Assembly: GCA_023212695.1 (NCBI GenBank)
Contig: JALCCG010000021.1
Location: forward strand, 1-64,000
Direction: 5' to 3'
DNA length: 64,000 nucleotides
Source of the DNA: Sporisorium sorghi
Taxonomy: Eukaryota > Basidiomycota > Ustilaginomycetes > Ustilaginales > Ustilaginaceae
This document shows, piece by piece, positions 1-7,726 of the stretch. The notes below the pieces were generated by a model. That model worked only from the letters and a program-made list of their open reading frames with translations. It was not told where the DNA came from and did no database searches. Every line of letters begins with the position of its first letter. Positions within the stretch are counted from its first letter, which is position 1. The position numbers and the translations under genes were made by a program.

Positions 1-36
1 ATAAGCCTGTTGTTTTTCACGGTTTGAACGCAGCAT
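1..36 (-). CDS. Transposase, IS1182-like, N-terminal start only (cut by window edge)
   Basis: Only the first 12 codons lie in the window, reading leftwards from an ATG at 36-34. They encode MLRSNREKQQAY. A good ribosome binding site (GGGAAGG on the minus strand, around 45-52) precedes the start. The MLR(S/T)NREKQQAY opening is what I recall for IS1182-family DDE transposases of bacilli. That identification rests on memory of the family, not on enough sequence to prove it. If right, an insertion sequence borders the window here and its end should lie within the first 150 bases. Confidence 0.45.
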   Translation of the reverse strand, partial: MLRSNREKQQAY

Positions 37-122
37 AATTGAACACCTTCCCGATCTCATTTATTACTATAATTATATAACATTAACGCGGTGTCGTGTT
101 GAAATAATCGAATATAAAAATA

Positions 123-145
123 GCTGTCGAGACTTTCTCGACAGC
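123..145. other. Perfect 10-bp hairpin near the putative IS end
   Basis: GCTGTCGAGA (123-132) and TCTCGACAGC (136-145) form a perfect stem around a 3-base loop. No T-run follows on either strand, so it is not an ordinary terminator. It may be part of the terminal region of the insertion sequence whose transposase starts at 36. Confidence 0.4.
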
Positions 146-148
146 CTG

Positions 149-174
149 AGAGCACCTAGTGAGGTGCTCTTTTT
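149..174 (+). terminator. Rho-independent terminator
   Basis: AGAGCACCT (149-157) pairs with AGGTGCTCT (162-170) around AGTG and is followed by a T-run. It would stop rightward transcription before the gene at 368. Confidence 0.6.
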
Positions 175-286
175 AATTTCATGGGAATTTCTCAGGGGGA
201 TTTTCTGAAATTCATGCTTTATTGATTAAATATTTTTAGAATTGAAACATGAGTCTCTTATGCTAGACATACCGCATATACGCCTA

Positions 287-322
287 AGCGTACCACATAT
301 TATATTAACATTATGGTACGCT
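287..322. promoter_or_regulatory. Inverted repeat upstream of the DUF6809-like gene
   Basis: AGCGTACCA (287-295) and TGGTACGCT (314-322) are perfect inverted copies separated by 18 AT-rich bases. They lie 45 bases before the start codon at 368. The spacing fits either an operator bound by a dimer or the stem of a leader hairpin. No known consensus is recognised. Confidence 0.4.
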
Positions 323-367
323 AGCTTTATCATTCGAAAGTCTTAAGCACAAAGAAAGGAGAATCCC

Positions 368-643
368 ATGCCAAGCTTTCTGGAGTCCTTATATTACGGG
401 CTGTTGAATCCTGTAGAGAGAGTTGTTTCCACCGACCCTCAGTATCGCCAATTGAGCCGGCAAATATCCGAGTCCATGGATGCCTGGAAGAAAAGGCTTT
501 CAGAAGATGAGTTTCATGAGCTCGAGGATCTATTAGATTTATATCGACAAGTTCAAGGGCTGGAAATGGCGGCTTCTTTTACTGATGGATTCAGGCTGGG
601 AGCGATGATGATCATCGATGTGTACTCTGAAGAGCGTAATTAG
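368..643 (+). CDS. Small DUF6809-like protein
   Basis: This 91-residue soluble protein starts with ATG behind AAAGGAG (355-361), a strong ribosome binding site. The sequence pattern (short N-terminal LLxxLYxG-like stretch, a central SEDEFHELEDLLDL helix, then MEAAxSFTDGFRLGAMMIIDV near the end) matches what I recall of DUF6809, a family of roughly 90-residue Firmicute proteins without known function. No signal peptide or membrane segment is visible. Its last codons overlap the start of the truncated helicase reading frame at 618, and the foreign helicase sequence begins at or just after its stop. The gene itself looks complete. Confidence 0.65.
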   Translation: MPSFLESLYYGLLNPVERVVSTDPQYRQLSRQISESMDAWKKRLSEDEFHELEDLLDLYRQVQGLEMAASFTDGFRLGAMMIIDVYSEERN

Positions 644-2354
644 TAAGAACAATCCTAGGAAAAGGAAATATAAGCTCCTATACCAATTCAAGTTGTTCTT
701 CAGGCATGGTTTTACGGATTTCAAACGATTGAAGGAGCAGGGTCTGGAAGTCATCTTGAATGTTCAGCGTGAATTTTACAAGTTGAAAGTTAAGGAGTTA
801 TCCGATCGTATTCAGGAGCTTGAGAAAGAGTTGGAGTCCCAGAACTATCAAGATCTAATGGATCAGCACCAGCAGTTCTCCGAAACGCTTTTTCGGCACA
901 GATTACATGACAAATACCATAACCGTTCGGCTGTGGACTGCAATGAGAAGACATATACTCACAACAACAAATTTAAAACATTTATCGAGCATTATCCGAT
1001 CATGCTTAGTACAACACATTCTTTGCGGAATTGTGTTCCTGCGAATTACTTGTTTGATTATTGTATTATTGACGAATCCTCGCAGGTTGATCTGCTGACA
1101 GGGGCTCTGGCTTTGTCCTGTTGTAAACAGGCTATTATTGTGGGCGATACCAAGCAACTGCCGCATATCGTGGGAAATGAGATTGAACAGAAGATTCATA
1201 GTCAAGCCACTCCTGACATGGATGAAGCTTACAGTTATATCGAGCATAATTTATTGTCGTCCATGTTGGCTTTATACGGGGATTCCATTCCGAAAGTGAT
1301 GTTGCGAGAGCATTACCGCTGCCATCCCCAAATTATTGAATTCTGTAACAGGAAATATTACGACGGCGAATTGATTGCTTTTACCGATCCGGGGATCTCC
1401 GAATCTCCTTTATTGATTTATAAGACGTCACCAGGCAATCATATGAGGGAAGTGACCCATGGGAAACAAGGAAAGTTCAATTCCAGGGAACTTGATGTTA
1501 TTGAACAGGAGATTCTGTTGGGGTACCTCGAAGCGGCAGCAGGTCATAAGGATATCGGCTTTGTGACGCCTTACCGTAAACAGGTAGAGAAAGCGACTCA
1601 GCAGTTCACTGCTGACATTGAAAGCGACACGATCCATAAATATCAGGGACGTGAGAAGTCCGTCATGATCATGTCTACGGTGCTCGATCGAACGAGAGCA
1701 GGAGGCATGGGGATGAGATTTGTTAATGACCCTTGCATGATTAACGTGGCTGTATCCCGCGCGCAGGAGAGGTTTATTCTGGTGACCGATCAGTCTGCGT
1801 TTCGCAAGTATGGGAATGAAGTGGGAGATCTCATGCGATATATGGAATATAGCACGCTTGACAACGATGTCGTGGAGAGCGAGATTCATTCTATATTTGA
1901 CTTGTTATACAAGGAGTACTCTGATCATCTGCAGGAATTTCGAGAACGTGTTCGTTTCTTTAATAAATCAAGGCATCGGAGCGAGAATATTATGCACGCC
2001 TTGCTCGACCAGATATTACAGGAGCCTATGTTTAAGGATTTTGAACTGGGGAATCAGGTTTTACTAATGAATTTGTTTACCAACCTGGAACGGTTAAATG
2101 AGGAAGAGCGCAGATTCGTCCGAAATCGTTCTTCTGTTGATTTTGTGATTTATCATAAACTGGACAGATCGCTAGCGCTGGCGATCGAAGTCGATGGATT
2201 TGCCTTTCACGAGAACAATCCTGAACAACTAAAGCGAGATGAGAAAAAAGGAGAGATTTTCAAGAAATTTGGAATGGAATTAGCAAGGTTCCGTACAAAC
2301 GAGAGCGGGGAAGAACAGAGGATTAGGGAGCTGTTAAGCTCTATGTTGTATTAG
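618..2354 (+). pseudogene. Truncated SF1 helicase (DNA2/NAM7-like) with C-terminal Vsr/DUF2726-like nuclease
   Basis: The 578-codon frame holds the C-terminal half of a superfamily 1 helicase. Motif II (DESSQ), motif III (VGDTKQLPHI), the EHYRCHP block, motif V (HKYQGREKSVMIMS) and motif VI (NVAVSRAQERFILV) are all present. A coiled-coil stretch lies at residues 40-90. The last 110 residues resemble a PD-(D/E)XK or Vsr-like nuclease, with VDFVIYHK, an AIEVDGFAFH core and a RDEKK helix. The N-terminal half with the Walker A P-loop is absent. The frame opens inside the DUF6809-like gene, with no ribosome binding site of its own at 618. I infer a deletion that joined the two genes and left a helicase that cannot bind ATP. 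The remaining reading frame is intact, so expression of a nuclease fragment cannot be excluded. Confidence 0.7.
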
Positions 2355-2572
2355 GTGGAATGATCTACATAGGGTTCGGTGATAATTCTCTCATCTGGAG
2401 TGAGAGGAATAGGGCTCCATAACATGTGTTTTGAATTGAAGTTTCTAAAAAGATTGATTGTTGAAAATAGTGCCGCCATCGCTGTTTTTTAAGCTCTGTA
2501 CTGAAGCATCTTTAAGTCGGATGCTCTTTTACGATTTATCTTGTTATTGTTTCAAGCAGGGGGTGTTTATGA

Positions 2573-2710
2573 TTGAATGGTCTGTTAAAACTCTGGATGT
2601 TTCTTACTTCATCAGTATCAATTATCGGTATAATTGTCTTCTGGCCGAGATATGCCAATAACGATTTCCCTTTGTTTACTGATAATCTCAATATTATCGT
2701 TTCTTATTAA
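2573..2710 (+). CDS. Possible 45-residue membrane peptide
   Basis: A TTG start at 2573 follows CAGGGGGTG (2558-2566). It opens a 45-codon frame encoding one strong hydrophobic segment (FLTSSVSIIGIIVFW, residues 10-24) and a polar tail. The ATG at 2569 with the same ribosome binding site opens a different, less protein-like frame. The frame overlaps the start of the next membrane protein. It could be a real small gene, or the 5' part of that gene separated by a frameshift. The rest of the stretch between 2355 and 2570 holds nothing I recognise. Confidence 0.3.
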   Translation: MNGLLKLWMFLTSSVSIIGIIVFWPRYANNDFPLFTDNLNIIVSY

Positions 2711-2939
2711 TCGATTCTTCATTAGAAAGATATCATTTAAAATTTTGCTAAGTGTAATATTATATGGTTTTTCATTTTTTGCGTCATATTTTCTTTTCAA
2801 AAATATTTGGAGCTTCAATGTGAGATTCATATCGATCTCTTTGACGTCATTAGTTGGTCTAATTCATTACTTAATTTCATATGGCTTGTCTCTCGTAAAT
2901 TCAGCAATACAAAAAAAATCAGATGAAAATATTGGGTGA
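2652..2939 (+). CDS. Small hypothetical membrane protein
   Basis: This 95-residue protein starts at ATG 2652; a TTG at 2634 in the same frame is an alternative. Three hydrophobic stretches (about residues 3-20, 30-50 and 55-80) suggest three membrane spans, and the charged tail QKKSDENIG would be cytoplasmic or external. I do not recognise the family. No convincing ribosome binding site precedes the ATG, which favours translation coupled to the overlapping upstream frame or a 5' truncation. Base composition is more AT-rich than the neighbours, suggesting recent acquisition together with the flanking decayed genes. Confidence 0.45.
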   Translation: MPITISLCLLIISILSFLINRFFIRKISFKILLSVILYGFSFFASYFLFKNIWSFNVRFISISLTSLVGLIHYLISYGLSLVNSAIQKKSDENIG

Positions 2940-3047
2940 AGAAAATTTAATAGCTCTACTTTTAAGTAGGATCTATTTTTGTTTTTTAGTGTTACATGTA
3001 AGTGCATCAGGATATGTTAGATTTGTACCGACGCAGGAGGTGCTGGG

Positions 3048-3692
3048 ATGAGAAGAACGTGGATTCTTGGTCTTATTTTGATTTTTCTAATGTCGGGATG
3101 TTCTACAGATAAGACATCCACGGAGAGCATAAACGATTCAGAAAAACCGAAGGTATTAAAAATAATTGACTATAGACTCGACAACATGAGCCGTCAACGA
3201 ACGGAATATCATTATGCTGAGGATGGTTCGTTAGTAATTGACTCGGAAATCGACCATACGACTATGAAGCCGGGCGATATTGTTTATTTTATACCTCCAG
3301 AGTTTGAAGGATTTAAGGATAACCCAAATTTTAAGTTAGCTGATCATTATATTTCTAGACTTATCGCAAGTGAGGGAGATAGTGTGGAAATAAAAGAAGG
3401 AGTGGTTTATGTCAATGACAAAAAACTTGATGGCTTTTACGGTGCGGCAGCAAAATACGGTCTAACTGAGCAGGAGTATATTGATAAACAAAAAGAAATT
3501 GACCCCAATTTTAAATTAACTCAGGAAGACCATGATTTTTTTAAACAGAACATGGGTAAAGTTGAAATTCCTATAGAACATATATTTGTCTTAGGTGATC
3601 ATTGGGGAAGAAGTGTGGACAGTCGTCATTTTGGCCCCGTTCCATTCAAAAATATTCAAGGTAAAGTACTAGGGGTCACTAAAGAATTTTAA
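3048..3692 (+). CDS. Signal peptidase I-like lipoprotein without the catalytic dyad
   Basis: The 214-residue protein starts behind AGGAGGTG (3036-3043). It has a lipoprotein signal with lipobox LMSGC, so Cys-18 should carry the lipid anchor outside the membrane. The body follows the signal peptidase I (S26) motif order: PGDIVYF for box C, YISRLIASEGDSVEI for box D and LGDHWGRSVDSRHFGPV for box E. In box D the catalytic lysine (YVKR in active enzymes) is serine. In box B the SMxPT serine is also missing; the equivalent position reads DNMSRQ. It also has an insertion of about 35 residues (AAAKYG to KVEIP) before box E. I infer a non-catalytic member, perhaps a binding or chaperone-like protein. 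No substrate or partner gene is adjacent. Confidence 0.65.
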   Translation: MRRTWILGLILIFLMSGCSTDKTSTESINDSEKPKVLKIIDYRLDNMSRQRTEYHYAEDGSLVIDSEIDHTTMKPGDIVYFIPPEFEGFKDNPNFKLADHYISRLIASEGDSVEIKEGVVYVNDKKLDGFYGAAAKYGLTEQEYIDKQKEIDPNFKLTQEDHDFFKQNMGKVEIPIEHIFVLGDHWGRSVDSRHFGPVPFKNIQGKVLGVTKEF

Positions 3693-3902
3693 TATATTCT
3701 TCGACGAGCAATGAGGATATAATGCGGTTCCTATACCTGGTTAACAGCGTCCTAGCTTCAATAAGTTCATCTAAGCCAGCCCAGTCCCTAGTCTAAAGTC
3801 TAGGATCAGATACCCCCTAAGACGGTTATGTCGGGCAAATAAGGCAGATATAATGGATGTATATCTGAGAGCGTGACTTATGAAGCCAAGGAGTGTTTGA
3901 AT

Positions 3903-4682
3903 ATGAAGGCAATGGAAACGACCGCAAAGGCGCGGGCAGGTAAGGTGAACTGGGTGCTTTTTAATCCAAAAACCTATGCAACGATCCTCTACTTAATGCT
4001 ATCCCTCCCATTAGGGATTATCTATTTTACAGTGGCCATCACGGGAATTGTACTATCCATTGGATTAACTCCAATATTTATCGGAATACCGCTGTTTTTT
4101 GGAGTAGCCAAGCTGTTGAATGGGATTGTGATTTTTGAACAGAGCTTGATTAGACAAATTTTAGGTTTACCTAATCCTCCTGTAGCGTATAGCAACCATC
4201 AACAGTCTGAAGTGGGGCAGAACTGGTTGAAACGAATGGTGAGAGGTTTTGACGGTGGATTATTTATTCGAAATCTGCTGCTCGTTTTACTAAGATTTGT
4301 AACGGGTATCGTATTCTTTGTTGTTATGGTAACGGTGATTTCACTAGCACTGGGATTGATTGCTCTGCCAGTCGTGCATATCATTTTGATGAATGAAATG
4401 CAGCTTGATATTTTAGAGAATAGCTTGTTTAGTTATTTTCATATCGATTGGACCTATAATCAGCAATATCTGCTGTACGCAGGCGTTGGACTTGTTCTTT
4501 TTTGGATCGCACTTCGCGTCGTAAATTGGCTGATGCAAATTCAGCGCAGAATCATGTATGTGGATGAACCATATCCGCAACCGTCAGTACCAGTAGAAGC
4601 ACCTGTTCAATCGCAATATTATGAGTACGAAGAGGATCACCCCACTCAAGGGATGATGCATACGGCGTATAGAGAGCTTTAG
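3903..4682 (+). CDS. Sensor-domain membrane protein
   Basis: The start at ATG 3903 is chosen because AAGGAG (3888-3893) sits 9 bases upstream; an in-frame GTG at 3873 has no such site. The 259-residue protein has four to five hydrophobic segments in two pairs (near residues 30-75, 135-170 and 195-215). The repeated pattern of paired helices around a loop (ATILYLMLSLPLGIIYF, then FIRNLLLVLLRFVTGIVFF) is typical of the putative Sensor domain family (Pfam Sensor) seen in front of some histidine kinases. Here no kinase domain follows; the C-terminus is a short acidic and proline-containing tail. It probably acts alone or with a partner encoded elsewhere. Confidence 0.6.
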   Translation: MKAMETTAKARAGKVNWVLFNPKTYATILYLMLSLPLGIIYFTVAITGIVLSIGLTPIFIGIPLFFGVAKLLNGIVIFEQSLIRQILGLPNPPVAYSNHQQSEVGQNWLKRMVRGFDGGLFIRNLLLVLLRFVTGIVFFVVMVTVISLALGLIALPVVHIILMNEMQLDILENSLFSYFHIDWTYNQQYLLYAGVGLVLFWIALRVVNWLMQIQRRIMYVDEPYPQPSVPVEAPVQSQYYEYEEDHPTQGMMHTAYREL

Positions 4683-4782
4683 AAGTTCTCTTTTTTTAAT
4701 TCCACTACTTGAAGCCTGATTTATTTGGACAACTGAAGAGCTTACCGAAATTCGTCTGACAGGTTTAAAAGATACCATGAAA

Positions 4783-4809
4783 AGCCCGACCGTGTGAGGC
4801 CGGGTTTTT
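4783..4809 (+). terminator. Rho-independent terminator after the sensor-domain gene
   Basis: GCCCGACC pairs with GGCCGGGT (one internal mismatch) around GTGTGA, followed by TTTTTG. It lies 100 bases past the stop at 4682. Confidence 0.6.
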
Positions 4810-4844
4810 GTCTATGCGATTGTAAACGATCCGTGTGAAATAAT

Positions 4845-4992
4845 TGAATTTGACGCGTAGCAAAGGCACGGCCACTAGAGCCGCATTCTTTTTAGGACCT
4901 GCGCCTGATCCAATGATCTCTCGGTTAAAAAGGTCGACTAATACACAGATGTAGTGCCATCTGTTTGGAGCGGTAGAAATGGCGTGTATTTT
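4845..4992 (-). pseudogene. IS3-family transposase fragment (rve core)
   Basis: On the minus strand one frame reads through about 50 codons with the pattern NRWHYICVLVDLFNREIIG followed by a GPKKNAALVA-like stretch. This is the integrase-core region of IS3-family OrfB transposases, around the second catalytic aspartate (VLVDLFNR). No start, no first aspartate region and no DDE glutamate region is present, and upstream frames are broken by stops. It is a small relic. The rest of the 4683-5152 gap holds only the terminator at 4783 and AT-rich sequence with no gene I can support. Confidence 0.65.
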
Positions 4993-5152
4993 ATTTATTT
5001 ATTATGGAGCTGTTGATGAGATTTTCGAATGTAACAATTTCAAATATAATTGAACTGTCTAAGTTGAACTGAAGTAATGTCATGCTGTCAATAGCGGTCG
5101 GAGTGAGCTACTTCTACGTTTTATATTAGACTCCTGCACACTGTAATAGTTA

Positions 5153-5416
5153 TTGAGAACTATTAAGAGTACTTTACTTCGTGAAGGCAAACTTAACGGG
5201 GAAGAAGTAGCTGTAGCCGCATCCAACGTTGTTGTAAAAACAGCCGCCACCTATGGCGGGGCTGTAGCAGGCGGAGCCGTCGGTGCGATGATTGGCGGTC
5301 CGGTTGGTGCGGCCATCGGTTCCTATGTAGGCGGTACGGTTGGAGCCTTTGTCGGTGATGGCGCAGCTAAAGTGGTCGAAAAAGGAGTTCGCTGGATTAG
5401 CGGACTGTTCAAATAA
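5153..5416 (+). CDS. Glycine-zipper protein, possibly 5'-truncated
   Basis: The 87-codon frame opens at a weak TTG (5153) with no clear ribosome binding site. Residues 30-72 are rich in glycine and alanine with GxxxG spacing (AVAGGAVGAMIGGPVGAAIG), a glycine-zipper membrane-interacting segment. The C-terminus is amphipathic (RWISGLFK). Longer relatives, as I remember them, carry more sequence before this region, so the 5' end may have been lost next to the IS3 relic. It is followed after 20 bases by the gene at 5437, likely in one transcript. Confidence 0.45.
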   Translation: MRTIKSTLLREGKLNGEEVAVAASNVVVKTAATYGGAVAGGAVGAMIGGPVGAAIGSYVGGTVGAFVGDGAAKVVEKGVRWISGLFK

Positions 5417-5436
5417 TTTCAGGAAGGCGCTAAATC

Positions 5437-5910
5437 ATGAACGCAATATCATATCGGAAATCCGTGGCATGGGGCAAATCACTTGGCAGTTTACTGTTTG
5501 TGCTGGCCTGCCTGTTTCTGCTGTACGCAGCTTTTTTTATGGACACTTCCTTTATTCGCAAGTTTTTTTGTATCACATCAGCCATCATAGGAATTCCTTT
5601 TTTTGGAGGATATTTGGTTGTCAGCTTGCCAAAGGCGCTGAAATCAGACACGCAGCTTCTCACCTACGATCAAAATTCCATTTCAGATGGTACGCGGACC
5701 GTAGCCTGGGCGGAGATTACAAGCATCAGCTACAGCGGCCCTTCCATTCGGAAGTGGCTGCTTCCGAAATTTCCTGTGCTGATTTTCCATTTGAAAAACA
5801 GAGAGACCTGGACCGTGAATACGTATTATTTGTTGACTGATACCGAAATCCAACCTGCCATGAAGCGCCTGCGGGGGCTGATCAGCCGTAACGGAAAGGA
5901 ATCGAAATAG
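5437..5910 (+). CDS. STM3941/YfjD-like membrane protein
   Basis: The 157-residue protein starts at ATG behind AGGAAGG (5420-5426). Two hydrophobic segments (about residues 15-37 and 42-62) are followed by a soluble domain. The pattern LLTYDQNSISDGTRTVAWAEITSIS resembles PH-like domains in STM3941-type and YfjD-like (DUF5381) proteins. In Bacillus the yfjABCD genes sit beside WXG100-type secretion substrates. Here no WXG100 gene is present, so that link is only a suggestion. It lies 20 bases after the glycine-zipper gene and 24 bases before the next, suggesting a three-gene transcript. Confidence 0.45.
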   Translation: MNAISYRKSVAWGKSLGSLLFVLACLFLLYAAFFMDTSFIRKFFCITSAIIGIPFFGGYLVVSLPKALKSDTQLLTYDQNSISDGTRTVAWAEITSISYSGPSIRKWLLPKFPVLIFHLKNRETWTVNTYYLLTDTEIQPAMKRLRGLISRNGKESK

Positions 5911-5934
5911 ATTTGTATTGGAGGATTTGCTTAC

Positions 5935-6744
5935 ATGAGCGAGCATACCTATATATTTTCATTAGAAGAGCTGGGTTACGCCTTGGCCGTTCATCAAGGG
6001 GAGCAAATGGCTGCAGGACTTATGAAGGCATATTATGGAGATCTGTCTGAAGACAGATGGGAGCTTTTGTTTCAGGCCGCTACACATAGCTTGATGTCCA
6101 AAGGTTTTATAGAATCGATTGATGAAGAGAACGGAGAGGTTCGTTTTCCTTCCGAAATTACGCAAATGATTCAGCATTTGCTGTACAGCAATTATATGCT
6201 CAGAGGCATTACGGATCGGAATTCTAACAAAGTACTGACGATCCACGAGCTGCAGCAGCGGTATTTGTATCACTTGTCTGACAATCATACGCTTCATTTT
6301 CTAACCTGGACAGAGCCGGCGGATTGGGAAGAGGAACTTGTACGTTTCTATGGAGTGGAGCCTTCGAAAGCCGAAGGGACGACTTTATCCGAATCCAAGG
6401 TTGTGATTACTGAAGAATTGTGGAACCAGCTGACATCTGGTGAATTCCCTGCCTCCCCTCTTCATGATGAGCTTTCATCTGACCAGCAGCAGCTGATTGC
6501 AAAATGGCAGCGGGATTTTCAAAACAATGCCCGTACCATGGACAATCTAAGCACGATAAGAATTGGCAGCGGAAATCAGACGGCCATCGAGGATATTTTG
6601 TTTGTGCTTCCTGCTAATGAAGGGGTCTGGATTGTACGAAATCGGGAAGCGGACAGAAATGAGGAACCACAGATTTGCATTGAGCTGCAATCCTTCTCTG
6701 CATGCAGAAAGACGCTGGGCTCTTTTGCTGCAACTTTGGCTTAG
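5935..6744 (+). CDS. Hypothetical protein, possibly YfjC/EspG-like
   Basis: This 269-residue soluble protein starts behind TGGAGG (5919-5924). It is acidic and has no signal peptide or membrane segment. An N-terminal helical part (ELGYALAVHQGEQMAAGLM) precedes a mixed region ending in a beta-rich stretch (EDILFVLPANEGVWIVRN). Length and layout recall the YfjC-like proteins of the bacillar yfj cluster and the EspG fold used as chaperone in ESX secretion, but no diagnostic motif supports this. Position directly after the YfjD-like gene is the main argument. Treat as a conserved hypothetical protein. Confidence 0.35.
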   Translation: MSEHTYIFSLEELGYALAVHQGEQMAAGLMKAYYGDLSEDRWELLFQAATHSLMSKGFIESIDEENGEVRFPSEITQMIQHLLYSNYMLRGITDRNSNKVLTIHELQQRYLYHLSDNHTLHFLTWTEPADWEEELVRFYGVEPSKAEGTTLSESKVVITEELWNQLTSGEFPASPLHDELSSDQQQLIAKWQRDFQNNARTMDNLSTIRIGSGNQTAIEDILFVLPANEGVWIVRNREADRNEEPQICIELQSFSACRKTLGSFAATLA

Positions 6745-6789
6745 GTAAAACGGTAAGTTTAGTACGGCTCATCTTGAGAGGTCTTCTAT

Positions 6790-6910
6790 GTGATCTACGC
6801 TTTCTGTAATGATACCGCCTGGGGAGTGTATGAATCGATTCAAGCGGATATCTTGCTATCGTCCATCTTAAAGAAAGCCCGGAATATTCACGAGGATATT
6901 GAGATCGGAT
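6790..6910 (+). pseudogene. Relic of an MscS-type channel gene, 3' end
   Basis: The stretch encodes CNDTAWGVYESIQADI, nearly identical to FTNDINWAVYESIQADIFD at the end of the intact mechanosensitive channel gene at 20503-21756. After an internal deletion of about 25 codons it rejoins that gene's far 3' end: the DNA around 6874-6902 matches 21724-21757 closely. No start region or channel body exists here. It is a degenerate partial duplicate. Confidence 0.7.
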
Positions 6911-6920
6911 TTGAAAAATG

Positions 6921-6954
6921 CAAAAACCACATCCGCATGCGAATGTGGTTTTTG
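6921..6954. terminator. Bidirectional terminator
   Basis: CAAAAACCACAT and ATGTGGTTTTTG are perfect inverted copies around CGCATGCGA, giving T-runs on both strands. It lies directly beside the stop codon of the leftward response regulator gene. Confidence 0.75.
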
Positions 6955-6955
6955 T

Positions 6956-7726
6956 TTATCGTGCGAATTCGAAAGCGTAGGCCCACAGATATCCTTTCGA
7001 TTCCAGCAGAAGGGCATCCGGCCCTTCCTTCGGTTTCACAACGATGCTGTTGTTTGTATTCATGATGTAACCTTCATTCATTCGCTCGATGACGATGGGA
7101 ATATCCAGTTCCATCAACAGCTGACGCATCCGATAAATCGTATTATACAAATTGGACAGCGCTCGCTTCTCCTCTACGTTCGTCCAGAGATCATCGATGA
7201 TTCTCCATTTATGGCATAACTTATTTTCATGAAGCAGCAAATAGTAAAACAGCTCCTCCGTTAAGCGGGTAGGCCATTTTACAAGCTGGTCTCCTCTCAT
7301 AACGGATGCTTCTCCGTATAACTGGACATCGAGTGTATTCTTAGGGATCGGCTTTGGTCTCTGACCATAATACTTCTGAAGGCGTTCATCCAGCTGCTTC
7401 ACCATATTCATGGTCATCGGTTTCAAGAGATAATCCAGGGCTTGCACTCGAAAGGCCTGCACGGCATATTGCTGGTGAGCGGTCGTGAAGATCACAGGCA
7501 CGTCGATCCCGTTCTCCACCAAGTTCTGGGCCAGCTGAAGTCCCGTCATTCTCGGCATTTCAATGTCGAGCACGAGTGCGTCCAGATCCAGCTTGGGTAT
7601 TTCCTGCAGCGCATCAAATGGCGATTCGAAGCAGCCTACAATTTGAAACGGGCCATACGTTTCAAGCAATCGGGCATGCAGGCCCAGAATCGGTTTCTCA
7701 TCCTCCACGATGATGATCTTCCACAT
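6956..7726 (-). CDS. Two-component response regulator with winged-helix output
   Basis: The 256-residue protein begins with a CheY-like receiver (residues 1-120). The acidic pocket is VEDE (residues 7-10), the phospho-acceptor is Asp-54 in LVLDIEMPRMTG, and the conserved Thr/Lys are in IFTTAHQ and LLKPMT. After a linker, residues 150-220 form a winged-helix domain of the type paired with SARP-like regulators (LTEELFYYLLLHENKL, then RALSNLYNTIYRMRQLL). Its ATG overlaps the stop of the sensor kinase gene by one base (TAATG), so the two are co-transcribed and translationally coupled. Regulators of this shape bind direct repeats; the 11-bp-phased repeats at 10705-10760 are the obvious candidate target, controlling the divergent S-layer gene and perhaps this operon. 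Confidence 0.85.
   Translation of the reverse strand: MWKIIIVEDEKPILGLHARLLETYGPFQIVGCFESPFDALQEIPKLDLDALVLDIEMPRMTGLQLAQNLVENGIDVPVIFTTAHQQYAVQAFRVQALDYLLKPMTMNMVKQLDERLQKYYGQRPKPIPKNTLDVQLYGEASVMRGDQLVKWPTRLTEELFYYLLLHENKLCHKWRIIDDLWTNVEEKRALSNLYNTIYRMRQLLMELDIPIVIERMNEGYIMNTNNSIVVKPKEGPDALLLESKGYLWAYAFEFAR

Noticed and set aside
3048..3692. Active signal peptidase I
   Set aside because: The catalytic Ser and Lys positions are replaced, so a plain signal peptidase call would be wrong.
3719..3800. Minus-strand stretch reading WAGLDELIEARTLL, possible transposase tail
   Set aside because: Only about 34 codons are open, flanked by stops, and the resemblance to ISL3-type C-termini is too vague to call a relic.
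5340..5840. 166-codon plus-strand frame overlapping two genes
   Set aside because: It covers the end of the glycine-zipper gene and most of the YfjD-like gene in another frame, with no start signals and no protein-like pattern.
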